A stretch of 8,654 bases of DNA from Acidobacteriota bacterium (GCA_003225615.1 QIAS01000103.1:4931-13584), one strand, 5' to 3'. Positions 1 through 6,649 are shown, counted from the stretch's first letter. Made by a program: numbers and translations. The notes: a model not told the origin generated them from the sequence alone.

Positions 1-296
1 AGGTCGAATCTGCGGGCTTACGGAGTTTTTTCAGCTTTGGCTGCTTTGCTGACCGTTGTGAAAACCGCGAAGACGTCTTCCAGCGCGCGGTCGAAGAAGT
101 GCAGCGCCGGCTAAGGCTAGAGGCTACGGTGTGCTTTATCGGAGACACGCCATCTGACATCCGCGCAGCACGACACGCCGGTGCGCGAGTGATTGCTGTC
201 GCCACAGGTATCCACAAACGTGAGGATCTGCTGTCTCATGAACCTGATTTTTGTGTCAAGTCCTGCGCGGAATTGGTGCAGATTATTGCGAAGTAG
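1..296 (+). CDS. HAD-family phosphatase, C-terminal part (5' end outside window)
   Basis: The frame is open from base 3 to the TAG at 294-296, so the gene begins upstream of the window and about 97 C-terminal residues are visible. They contain a HAD motif IV, FIGDTPSDIRAARHAGA, whose two aspartates bind the catalytic Mg2+ in this superfamily. Upstream of it is an LRSFFSFG...ADR segment like the one preceding the last Rossmann strands of phosphoglycolate phosphatase-type and beta-phosphoglucomutase-type HADs. The end (VIAVATGIHKREDL...PDFCVKSCAEL) is the usual 'G..t.eeL....pd.v..s..el' tail. The nucleophile motif DxD and the cap domain lie outside the window, so the substrate cannot be assigned. 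The ATG at 99 is internal and not the start. The next gene begins 94 bp downstream on the same strand. Confidence 0.85.
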   Translation, partial: VESAGLRSFFSFGCFADRCENREDVFQRAVEEVQRRLRLEATVCFIGDTPSDIRAARHAGARVIAVATGIHKREDLLSHEPDFCVKSCAELVQIIAK

Positions 297-330
297 GGCG
301 AAAAAGATCGTCGCTCACCCATATTCAAAA

Positions 331-340
331 GTACTAGTAC
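331..340. repeat. Perfect 10-bp palindrome upstream of the secretin gene
   Basis: GTACTAGTAC reads the same on both strands and sits in the 94-bp gap between the HAD gene and the secretin, about 50 bp before the secretin start. It could be a small operator or chance. There is no second copy nearby and no clear promoter around it. Confidence 0.25.
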
Positions 341-390
341 CACACTAAGAACCCTTTCTGGCCTGCCATTCCCGAGTACAATCGTTGGAA

Positions 391-2256
391 ATGCGGTGGC
401 AAACCAATATTTTCCTGGGGGGCTTGCTGGGCACTGTTCTGACTGTGGCCGGGTTCGCGGCCGATCAGCCTGCCATTCCGCCCGCCATTCCCTGCGCCGA
501 TGGTATTCCCGGCGCGCCGGCATGCACTATATCCAAGAGAGAACTCAAGCAGGCGAAATCGGCTTTTGCTCGCGGCCTGAAGCTGCAAAACTCTCAGCAT
601 ACGCAAGAGGCTTTGGCAGAATTTGAGCATGCCGCCCAATTGGTCCCGAACGACGTGCAATACGTCTCCGCCCGTGAACTGGCTCGGCAGCAGTTGGTTT
701 TCGAGCACATTCAGCGCGGCAACCAGGGTCTCTTGAATGATCAGCAGGTGCAAGCGCTGGCGGAGTTCCGCAGTGCATTACAACTCGATCCCAACAATCA
801 ATTCGCGCAACAGCGTCTCAATGACGCGCTGGGTCCTCTGGCGCCGAAGACTTCTGCGCCGCTGGAAGTGGTGGCGGATGCGGGTGAGCCCCAGCTTGCT
901 CCTCAGGACCGCCGCTCGGATTTCCACTTTCGGGGTGACTCCCGCGCATTGCTGACCCAGGTGGCTTCCACCTATGGCATAGATTGCACATTCGACGACT
1001 CTGTGCTCTCGCGGCGCGTTCGCTTCGACATTGAGAATGTAGATTTTTATACCGCCATGCAGGCTGCTGCGGCCGTGACCAAAACTTTTTGGACGGTGTT
1101 GGAGGCAAAACAAATTTTAGTCGCCGCCGATACTCCCGAAAATCACAAGTCGTTCGATCGCATGGGGCTGCGAGTTTTTCTCTTTCCGGATGTTTCCACA
1201 CCGCAAGAACTTAATGACGTGATCAACGTCTTGCGCTCCGTGTTCGATATTCGCTTCATCTCGCAGCAGCCGCAATCGGGGAGGGTGGCGGTGCGCGCAG
1301 CACGAGACGTGCTCGAAGCGGCTACACGGTTCGTGGAGGGGCTGGACGCAGATCGTCCGGAAGTAATGGTGGAAGTTCGCGCCTACGAGATCAGCCGCAC
1401 TTTCACCCGCAACATGGGATTACACATTCCCAATCAGTTCACTCTTTTCAACATTCCTGCCGGCGCTTTGGCCGCCCTCGGTGGACAGAACATTCAGGAC
1501 CTGATCAACCAGTTAATTTCCGGGGGAGGCATCAATCAGGCGAACAATACCGCCATTTCGGCATTGCTCGCCCAGCTGCAGAACCAGCAGAATTCCCTCT
1601 TCAAGCAGCCACTTGCCACTTTCGGAAACGGGCTCACCTTGATGGGATTGAGCTTGGACCAGTTGAGCGCCACATTATCGTTGAATGAGAGTTCACTGAA
1701 GTCCCTGGAGCACGCGACCTTGCGCGCCTCCCAGGGCAAGGACGTTAATTTCCACCTGGGAACTCGTTTCCCGATCCTCAATGCCAGCTTTGCCCCGATT
1801 TTCAACAGCTCGGCTATCTCTCGAGTCATCCAGAACAACAGCTTTCAAGCTCCCTTCCCCTCCTTCAACTACGAAGATCTGGGCCTGACCATGAAGGCCA
1901 AGCCGCTCATTCACAGTAATTCTGATGTGAGTCTGCAACTCGAGCTGCAGATCCGCGCGCTGGGAAATCAAACCTTGAACGGCGTCCCCGTCATCTCCAA
2001 TCGCGAGTACAAGGGCAGCATCACCTTGAGGGACGGCGATCCGGCGGTGGTCGCCGGATCGGTGTCGCGTACCGAGGTGCGCAGCCTCAACGGAATTCCG
2101 GGCCTGGGACAGGTTCCCGCCCTGAACAAGATCGTTGCCAGCAACAACAAAGAGGAAGACGACGAAGAGCTGCTCATCGTGATTACGCCCCACGTGATCA
2201 GCGAGGCGCAGCACAACGCCGATGCGGAAATCTGGATGAAAAGAGGCGGACAATAG
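391..2256 (+). CDS. Secretin-family outer-membrane protein with N-terminal TPR region (GspD/PilQ-like)
   Basis: A protein of 621 residues. Secretins form the multimeric outer-membrane gate of type II secretion and type IV pilus machines. The start is taken at ATG 391; an in-frame TTG at 385 would add two residues, and neither has a clear Shine-Dalgarno. Residues 1-24 are a signal peptide ending near GFAA. Two TPR-like helical repeats follow (about 49-83 and 108-144), the second with a typical ALAEFRSALQLDPNN. An STN/N0-like domain lies at about 178-248 (FHFRGDSRALLTQVA). An N1-like region with the VMVEVRAYEIS entry to the secretin core lies at about 270-333. An Asn/Gln-rich stretch comes next, then the secretin core to about 613. 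The core carries ITLRDGDPAVVAGSVSR and GIPGLGQVPAL near residue 568 and ends with ELLIVITPHVI. No other gsp or pil gene is in view, so the machine it serves is unknown. The family call is firm and the system is not. Confidence 0.9.
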   Translation: MRWQTNIFLGGLLGTVLTVAGFAADQPAIPPAIPCADGIPGAPACTISKRELKQAKSAFARGLKLQNSQHTQEALAEFEHAAQLVPNDVQYVSARELARQQLVFEHIQRGNQGLLNDQQVQALAEFRSALQLDPNNQFAQQRLNDALGPLAPKTSAPLEVVADAGEPQLAPQDRRSDFHFRGDSRALLTQVASTYGIDCTFDDSVLSRRVRFDIENVDFYTAMQAAAAVTKTFWTVLEAKQILVAADTPENHKSFDRMGLRVFLFPDVSTPQELNDVINVLRSVFDIRFISQQPQSGRVAVRAARDVLEAATRFVEGLDADRPEVMVEVRAYEISRTFTRNMGLHIPNQFTLFNIPAGALAALGGQNIQDLINQLISGGGINQANNTAISALLAQLQNQQNSLFKQPLATFGNGLTLMGLSLDQLSATLSLNESSLKSLEHATLRASQGKDVNFHLGTRFPILNASFAPIFNSSAISRVIQNNSFQAPFPSFNYEDLGLTMKAKPLIHSNSDVSLQLELQIRALGNQTLNGVPVISNREYKGSITLRDGDPAVVAGSVSRTEVRSLNGIPGLGQVPALNKIVASNNKEEDDEELLIVITPHVISEAQHNADAEIWMKRGGQ

Positions 2257-2258
2257 AG

Positions 2259-2277
2259 GGATGAGTGTTCGTCATCC
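2259..2277 (+). terminator. Short hairpin just after the secretin stop, possible terminator
   Basis: GGATGA (2259-2264) pairs perfectly with TCATCC (2272-2277) across a 7-nt loop, two bases after the secretin TAG. The stem is only 6 bp and no T-run follows, so if it ends transcription it does so weakly or with help from Rho. It lies between two convergent genes, which is where a terminator is expected. Confidence 0.3.
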
Positions 2278-2319
2278 GACTCCTGACTCCTAGCTACTGA
2301 CTGCCAGCTCCTACTCACT
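2278..2319. repeat. Degenerate 7-bp tandem repeat between convergent genes (six units)
   Basis: The 42 bp divide exactly into heptamers: GACTCCT, GACTCCT, AGCTACT, GACTGCC, AGCTCCT and ACTCACT, followed by a partial ACT. The first two are identical and the others differ at one to four positions from a consensus close to RRCTMCT. The array fills the spacer between the secretin stop and the dsbA-like gene and runs into that gene's stop codon (CTA on the plus strand at 2318-2320). From memory, similar CTGACTA-type heptamer spacers occur between genes in several acidobacterial genomes; I could not check this. Confidence 0.6.
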
Positions 2320-3220
2320 ACTTCCCCTGCTTAGCCTCAAAATTTACCAGACTTTTGAGCATCTCGGGCGGCATCCCGAGATTTCTTAATTTGTAGCCAT
2401 TGACGAAAACCGTGGGCGTACCGCTCACGTCGACTGATTTTCCCAAAGCTATCGATTGCTGTACACGAGCGGTGGTTTCCGGCTTGGCGGCGCAGACAGC
2501 AATGTCGGCACCCTTGACTCCGGAATCGTTCGCTATAGCGGTCAGCTTCTCATCGGCGTTAGACTCCGTGATCTGCTCCTGGGCATCGTAGGTCTTCTGC
2601 ACGAATTTCCAGAAAGCGTCATTCGACGCGCGTCCCACGCAATCCGCGTAGGCAGCCGCCTTCGCGGCCCAGTTGTGCGAGGGCAACGGGAAACTCTGAA
2701 AGACAATGCGAGCATTAGGTTCATCAGACAGCAGTTTCTCGATGATCGGTTGCGCTTGTTTGCAGTGCGGACACTGCAAGTCGCTGAACTCGACAATCGT
2801 GACCGCAGAATTGGCCGGGCCCCGAGCGGGACCATTCACTCCCTTTTCCAGCGCCTCGCGAGTCTCGACAAACGGCTTCGCGCCGAACGGCATGATTTCC
2901 CCGACGATCGCATGCTTGCCGTCCGCTGTGACATATAGCGTGACCTGCTGCGGTCCCTGGGGAGTCATTAACGTCACCGGCACTTCCGCCAGGCCTTCCG
3001 CCTTTGCCGGCTGGATATCCCCAATTTTCCAGGACACCGAGGAATCGTATCCGAACATTTGCTGCATGAATGCGTTTACGGTTTCTTCAGAGGGAAGATT
3101 AGCTTTGGTTGACGGCGCGGTCCCCAGTTTTGCCGCGGGCTTCTGAGCGGTCCTGGTTTGTGCCATGACCACGCTGGCCAGCAGCAAGATCGCGACCATA
3201 CTGGAAAAGTTTCGGTACAT
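2318..3220 (-). CDS. Secreted DsbA-like thioredoxin-fold protein
   Basis: A predicted periplasmic or secreted thiol oxidoreductase of 300 residues. The start is taken at ATG 3220 because AAAGGAA sits four bases before it; the ATG at 3241 would add seven residues and has no Shine-Dalgarno. Residues 1-20 are a signal peptide (MYRNFSSMVAILLLASVVMA). An N-terminal domain of about 110 residues of unclear type is followed by a DsbA-like thioredoxin fold (thioredoxin_4 type) from about residue 137. The active-site motif is FSDLQCPHCKQAQ, with Cys150 and Cys153, and the cis-proline loop is SGTPTVFVNG with Pro269. Two more cysteines (194 and 243) lie in the helical part and could form a structural disulfide, as in some members of this family. 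It converges on the secretin, an exported protein that has two N-terminal cysteines, but a substrate link is only a guess. A paired DsbB or VKOR partner is not in the window. Confidence 0.88.
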   Translation of the reverse strand: MYRNFSSMVAILLLASVVMAQTRTAQKPAAKLGTAPSTKANLPSEETVNAFMQQMFGYDSSVSWKIGDIQPAKAEGLAEVPVTLMTPQGPQQVTLYVTADGKHAIVGEIMPFGAKPFVETREALEKGVNGPARGPANSAVTIVEFSDLQCPHCKQAQPIIEKLLSDEPNARIVFQSFPLPSHNWAAKAAAYADCVGRASNDAFWKFVQKTYDAQEQITESNADEKLTAIANDSGVKGADIAVCAAKPETTARVQQSIALGKSVDVSGTPTVFVNGYKLRNLGMPPEMLKSLVNFEAKQGK

Positions 3221-3223
3221 GAG

Positions 3224-3230
3224 TTCCTTT
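3224..3230 (-). promoter_or_regulatory. Ribosome binding site that decides the DsbA-like start
   Basis: On the minus strand AAAGGAA is followed by CTC and then ATG at 3220. This spacing supports 3220 over the upstream ATG at 3241, whose leader (AT-rich, ending AATTTAA) has no Shine-Dalgarno. Confidence 0.6.
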
Positions 3231-3307
3231 CGGATTGTCATTTAAATTCTTAATATTTACAGCTGGGATCGCCTGGCCGACTCAATATCTTGTATCTGAT
3301 ATACGAC

Positions 3308-4207
3308 CTAGATATCGGACTTGGCCGCGATCGGAAACCGCCGTCCATACCCAAAAGCTTTGGCAGAAATTTTGAGTCCGGGCGCGGCCTGCTGCCGTTT
3401 GTACTCGCTGCGTTCTACCATGCAAATCACCCTACGAACCAGCTTGAGGTCGAATTTATGATCGGCGGCAATCTGCTCCGCGCTGTGCGATTCTTCGACG
3501 TAGTCCTCGAGTATCGCATCCAGCACCTCGTAAGGAGGAAGCGTGTCGCTGTCTTTCTGGCCGGCACGTAACTCCGCCGAAGGTGGCTTTTCCAGGCTGG
3601 CGGCCGGGATGACGGCACGTTGCGAATTCACATAGCGGCTGAGCCGGTAGACCATGGTTTTCGGCACGTCAGAAATCACCGCCAGTCCGCCCACCATGTC
3701 TCCGTATAATGTGCAATACCCCACGCCCAGTTCGCTCTTGTTTCCCGTGGAAAGCACGATAGCGCCCAATTTGTTGGAAAGCGCCATCAGCATTGTCCCC
3801 CGCGCGCGAGACTGTATGTTCTCCTCGGTCACATCTTCTTTGTAACCCGTGAACACCTGCCGCAATATCTTGTTGTAGCTGGCGAATACCTCATTGATCG
3901 GGAGCACCTCGAAACGAATCCCAAGATTTTCGGCCAGCGCGCGGGCGTCTCCAATAGAGCCCTTGGAGGAATATGGACCTGGCATGCCCACGCCGATCAC
4001 GTTCTCCGGTCCAACCGCATCAGCGGCGATCACCCCCGTGAGTGCGGAATCAATCCCGCCGCTCAGTCCAACAATCACTTGCCGGAAGCCGCATTTGCGG
4101 ACGTAATCTCGCGTGCCCAGCACCAGCGCGGTGTAGGCACTGGCGTCTTCCCCCTCGATTTGAGGATGAATGTCTCCCGTGAACTGGTTGGAGTCGAAAT
4201 AGATCAA
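3308..4207 (-). CDS. NadE synthetase-domain fragment (C-terminal half of broken nadE)
   Basis: Open frame of 299 codons if begun at the TTG at 4207; the real coding frame reaches back to about 4309 without a stop. It holds the ATP pyrophosphatase (PP-loop) domain that adenylates and amidates deamido-NAD+. The PP-loop is VGLSGGIDSAL at about residues 47-56, followed by LSTGNKSELGVGYCTLYGDMVGG and the closing YKRQQAAPGLKISAKAFGYGRRFPIA. The domain itself looks complete. The TTG overlaps the TGA of the upstream frame (TTGA), but in the parent gene it is simply the Leu codon of ...EEDLIYFDSNQ. No Shine-Dalgarno lies ahead of it, so I do not regard it as a natural start. Ammonia-dependent activity by reinitiation is conceivable but unproven. 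Confidence 0.75.
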   Translation of the reverse strand: MIYFDSNQFTGDIHPQIEGEDASAYTALVLGTRDYVRKCGFRQVIVGLSGGIDSALTGVIAADAVGPENVIGVGMPGPYSSKGSIGDARALAENLGIRFEVLPINEVFASYNKILRQVFTGYKEDVTEENIQSRARGTMLMALSNKLGAIVLSTGNKSELGVGYCTLYGDMVGGLAVISDVPKTMVYRLSRYVNSQRAVIPAASLEKPPSAELRAGQKDSDTLPPYEVLDAILEDYVEESHSAEQIAADHKFDLKLVRRVICMVERSEYKRQQAAPGLKISAKAFGYGRRFPIAAKSDI

Positions 4208-4929
4208 GTCTTCTTCGAATGACTTGCCCTGGGCAACGATCTTGCCCTCCGGACCGATGACCAGGCTGGAGCCGTCGAATATGAGGCTATCGTTGCCGCC
4301 GACCTGGTTTTGTAATTGTGCGCGATCGTTGCCAGCATTTCACGGCGCAGTTCGCGCTTCCCCAACCAGAAAGGAGATGCGGAGATGTTCAGAACGAAGT
4401 TGCCTCCCGCCCCAATCAACGCCTCCACGGGATCGAAACGGTAAAGGGGCTTGTTCCAGAAATGCTTGTCGTTCCATGCGTCTTCGCAAATCGTCAGTGC
4501 GATCTGTTTGCCGCAGAAGGAGAACAGCTTTTGCTCGGTGGCAGGCGCGAAATTACGCATTTCATCGAACACATCATAAGTAGGAAGCAGCATTTTGGAC
4601 TGGACGAAGGCGACCGCGCCATCCTTCAGCAACGCTGCCGAATTCATGACGGACTTGCCGGTCTCCGCGCCGGCTGGCGTGACCAGGCCGCAAATCACCG
4701 CGATGCCGCGAGTTTCGGCCGCGATCCGCTCCACTGCTTCCCGGTTATGGGTCACAAAGGAACCGCGCTCGACCAGATCACGAGGCGGATAACCGCACAC
4801 TGCCAGTTCCGGAAACAGGATAAGACCTGCCCCACCAGCTTGCGCGCGGTGGGAGTATTCCACCATCTTCGCAGCATTGCCCGCGAAATCTCCGACGGTA
4901 GGATTGATCTGTCCCAGCGCGATCTTCAC
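4204..4929 (-). CDS. NadE glutaminase-domain fragment (N-terminal half of broken nadE)
   Basis: Open frame of 241 codons from GTG 4929. Residues 1-207 are the nitrilase-fold glutaminase of NAD+ synthetase, which supplies ammonia to the synthetase domain. The Glu-Lys-Cys triad is visible: Glu41 in LFPELAVCGYPPRDL, Lys112 in SKMLLPTYDVFDE and Cys148 in LTICEDAW. The last 34 residues (from TRSAATIAS to the TGA) are out of frame with the family and rich in Ser, Arg and Ala, as expected of frameshifted GC-rich code. If made, the product would lack the final strand and the domain linker and would probably not channel ammonia to a partner. Confidence 0.75.
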   Translation of the reverse strand: MKIALGQINPTVGDFAGNAAKMVEYSHRAQAGGAGLILFPELAVCGYPPRDLVERGSFVTHNREAVERIAAETRGIAVICGLVTPAGAETGKSVMNSAALLKDGAVAFVQSKMLLPTYDVFDEMRNFAPATEQKLFSFCGKQIALTICEDAWNDKHFWNKPLYRFDPVEALIGAGGNFVLNISASPFWLGKRELRREMLATIAHNYKTRSAATIASYSTAPAWSSVRRARSLPRASHSKKT

Positions 4930-5017
4930 GCTTCCAGTTTAAAGCGCAGCATCGGTAGGAGCCAAATCCCGGGAACCAGTTTCTGGAAATCGAAGCGGTT
5001 CGGTAGCCGCGCCCTTT

Positions 5018-5578
5018 TCACCTCGGCCACAGCCATCCGAACGTGCCGGCAGTAAGCAACGCATAGATCAGACCATCCAGAACGTGCTTTAAGGTCACGC
5101 CCCAAGGCTGACCTTTCCAGATCGAGTCTTGGACCTGTGCGGCAGCGTATCCGAGAAAGGCTGTGGTGCCGGCAACCCGAAAAACCTCCAGGTAGTGAGT
5201 ACCCGGGGCCCGCGTGCGTCCAGTCAAGTAGGCGGTGAAGATGCTGATAACCAGGCAGTAGAGGAACCACTGTCCCAGGAATTTCCCCATCGCCGGTGGC
5301 CCGCTTCGGATCACAGTAAGCAGGCCGACGGGTCCGCGTTTGAACTTCTCTACCACCTCAGGCGATTTCATCTCTTTGTGAGTAGTATGCGGGAAATGGT
5401 AGGTCGGGCCGGGAGTCACGCCCGCGGCCCGCAGCGCATCGAGCACTCCGCCTTCCTCCGGAAGCTTGCGGTAATCGCTCTTGTGGATGGGAAGCACCAT
5501 GTGAATGATCGAACTGGCGACAAACACGATCACAGCCGAAAGCAGGATGGGAAGCCATAAGGCGGTGATGGGGACCAT
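5018..5578 (-). CDS. Four-helix integral membrane protein of unknown function
   Basis: A protein of 186 residues whose start at ATG 5578 is supported by GGAGG four bases upstream. I do not recognise a named family. Likely membrane helices are at about 5-28, 100-120, 131-150 and 163-184. Between helix 1 and helix 2 is a soluble loop of roughly 70 residues, with a histidine-containing stretch (His26, His32 and then YHFPHTTHKEM at 60-70) and a Pro/Gly-rich RSGPPAMGKFLGQWF just before helix 2. It ends in WLWPR. Spaced histidines next to membrane helices could bind a metal or heme, but no canonical motif is present, so this is speculation. It lies 88 bp upstream of nadE on the same strand and could share its transcript. 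No overlap or tight coupling supports a joint role. Confidence 0.75.
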   Translation of the reverse strand: MVPITALWLPILLSAVIVFVASSIIHMVLPIHKSDYRKLPEEGGVLDALRAAGVTPGPTYHFPHTTHKEMKSPEVVEKFKRGPVGLLTVIRSGPPAMGKFLGQWFLYCLVISIFTAYLTGRTRAPGTHYLEVFRVAGTTAFLGYAAAQVQDSIWKGQPWGVTLKHVLDGLIYALLTAGTFGWLWPR

Positions 5579-5723
5579 CGTTCCTCCGGTTAGGTGTACT
5601 TGTTCTCGGGCAAACTGGTCGTAGAGGCCCGCAAGAGACTACAACTTCATAACTAGGCTGTCCAGGGGAAGGCGCTGGCGGCAGCAGCGATTTTTCGGCC
5701 TCTTTTATGCACTCTTGAGGTTC

Positions 5724-5876
5724 TCACCCTACCGATTCGAATAGAGGAGAGATCAAGGCAAGAAGCATTGCAACAATCGCGAAGCAAGCAATGAGCGGCG
5801 CGAGCCAGTCGCCCAGTTTCTGTATTTCTTCCCTGCGCTTTGTCTCGGAAATGCGTGCAGGCTGGTATCCCGCCAT
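5724..5876 (-). CDS. Small single-pass membrane protein, 50 residues
   Basis: A short open frame of 50 codons plus TGA. It starts at ATG 5876, preceded by a strong Shine-Dalgarno (GAGGAGG, then TTCT, then ATG). The first half is charged and amphipathic (ISETKRREEIQKLGDW, about 9-24). The second half is one hydrophobic helix of about 20 residues (APLIACFAIVAMLLALI, about 26-42) followed by SPLFESVG. The layout is that of a small inner-membrane protein with a basic cytoplasmic N-terminus. I know no family for it. It lies between the DUF2934 gene (83 bp upstream) and the four-helix membrane protein (145 bp downstream) on the same strand. The Shine-Dalgarno and clean topology favour a real gene, but coding at this length cannot be proved by eye. 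Confidence 0.6.
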   Translation of the reverse strand: MAGYQPARISETKRREEIQKLGDWLAPLIACFAIVAMLLALISPLFESVG

Positions 5877-5896
5877 AGAACCTCCTCGGCGGAACT

Positions 5897-5934
5897 AAAT
5901 GCTTTCAGCTGTCTGTGCAGTGCCGGAAGCATTT
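5897..5934 (-). terminator. Inverted repeat downstream of the DUF2934 gene, possible terminator
   Basis: AAATGCTT (5897-5904) pairs with AAGCATTT (5927-5934) across a 22-nt loop; read on the plus strand the stem extends to 10 bp with one G-U pair. It begins 24 bases past the DUF2934 stop and just before the small membrane gene. No clear T-run follows on the minus strand. It could end the upstream transcript or act as a processing or attenuation hairpin for the next gene. Confidence 0.35.
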
Positions 5935-5958
5935 TCTATTCATTATGATGGCCGCGCT

Positions 5959-6537
5959 CTAGAGAAGGCGGGACCACTCATTCAGGTTTTCAGGAATACC
6001 CAGATTCGCGGTGTTTATACCGCCTGCTATGGAGAACGTGTGCCCGCCCGCAACCTCTGCCAGGGCTGAGCCTGGACTAGCATAGCTGCCCAGATCATCG
6101 TCCTGGTAGAAAGCGTGGAAACGTCCTCCTGATTCGGCAATGTAGAAAGGGCCAATTCTTGTGTGCCAAGCATATAGTTTTTCCATAAGAAGACCTCGCC
6201 TTCTTGCATGGCAGTGCCCGGGAATGGGTATTGCATCGCTCCCAGGAATCACACGGTTTTTCGAGAGAAGAGAAATATAGGCGCTTAAGGCGCGTAGATA
6301 AACCCGAGCCGCTCTCACGCTCTTAATATCGCCTAACTCACCCTTGATGTATTTTTCAAGATGAGCTGCCGCGTACAGGACATGAGGTAGTTCGGTTTGC
6401 AGCTCGTCTTCGAGCTGGTGCCCGTCGCCAGCATCGCGCTGTTCGTAAAATTTGTAAGCGCGGCGCTTGATTTCATCGTGTATTGCAACATCACTGGAGT
6501 GATCTGCTCCGATTAAGACAGTAGATTCGGGACTCAC
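5959..6537 (-). CDS. DUF2934-containing protein with a second small C-terminal domain
   Basis: A protein of 192 residues if begun at GTG 6537, which has AGGAGGT nine bases upstream. An earlier GTG at 6618 would add 27 residues and lacks a Shine-Dalgarno. Residues 19-50 (IHDEIKRRAYKFYEQRDAGD, then GHQLEDELQTE) match DUF2934, a short helical domain of unknown function frequent in acidobacteria and proteobacteria. Residues 51-95 are helical. Residues 96-117 look like a disordered, Arg-rich link. Residues 119-192 form a compact segment with WHTRIGPFYI, a DDDLGSY turn, AGGHTF and a closing NLGIPENLNEWSRL. It resembles stand-alone proteins of about 70 residues that I recall from proteobacteria, with no assigned function. 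An internal ATG at 6186, seven bases after GAGG, could start that part separately (75 residues). The protein is probably cytoplasmic, as no signal or membrane segment is seen. Confidence 0.7.
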   Translation of the reverse strand: MSPESTVLIGADHSSDVAIHDEIKRRAYKFYEQRDAGDGHQLEDELQTELPHVLYAAAHLEKYIKGELGDIKSVRAARVYLRALSAYISLLSKNRVIPGSDAIPIPGHCHARRRGLLMEKLYAWHTRIGPFYIAESGGRFHAFYQDDDLGSYASPGSALAEVAGGHTFSIAGGINTANLGIPENLNEWSRLL

Positions 6538-6546
6538 GGGAGAGAT

Positions 6547-6553
6547 ACCTCCT
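6547..6553 (-). promoter_or_regulatory. Ribosome binding site that decides the DUF2934 start
   Basis: AGGAGGT on the minus strand lies nine bases before GTG 6537. It is the only strong Shine-Dalgarno near any in-frame start of this gene and places the start 27 codons inside the longest open frame. Confidence 0.5.
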
Positions 6554-6649
6554 ACCGAGGTCGGCCTTGTGTTTTTGTTTATCGCAAAATGGCCATAGCT
6601 TTCTGTGACCCGGCACACAGCTGCAAGTGATTAAGGTGAAAACAAGAAC

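Larger units (their letters stand above)
3308..4929 (-). pseudogene. nadE: Glutamine-dependent NAD+ synthetase, disrupted by a frameshifting deletion near 4309
   Basis: The enzyme makes NAD+ from deamido-NAD+, ATP and glutamine-derived ammonia. It has an N-terminal nitrilase-fold glutaminase and a C-terminal PP-loop synthetase. Both halves are present, but in different frames. The first frame is normal to residue 207 (...ATIAHNYK at 4309-4311) and then reads unrelated sequence to a TGA at 4204-4206. The correct continuation, NQVGGNDSLIFDGSS and onward, starts at 4309 in the other frame and runs unbroken to the TAG at 3308-3310. Family members have about six more residues between these points (of the type VPVVMV before NQVGG), so about 19 bp is missing and the frame moves by one. 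Restoring it gives about 546 residues, a usual NadE length. The start is GTG 4929 with GGA a few bases upstream. All catalytic residues are kept and no other lesion is seen, so the break is recent or is an assembly error. Confidence 0.85.

Noticed and set aside
2456..3146. Plus-strand open frames opposite the DsbA-like gene
   Set aside because: The minus strand encodes a full thioredoxin-fold protein with signal peptide and CPHC motif; the opposite frames are shadows.
4204..4207. TTGA stop/start overlap read as translational coupling of two genes
   Set aside because: In the restored nadE frame this TTG is an ordinary leucine codon and the TGA exists only in the shifted frame. There is no Shine-Dalgarno, so the overlap is a by-product of the deletion.
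4318..5055. Long plus-strand open frame opposite nadE
   Set aside because: It is antisense to a protein with clear family motifs, has no ribosome site and no domain of its own; it is a shadow of the minus-strand gene.
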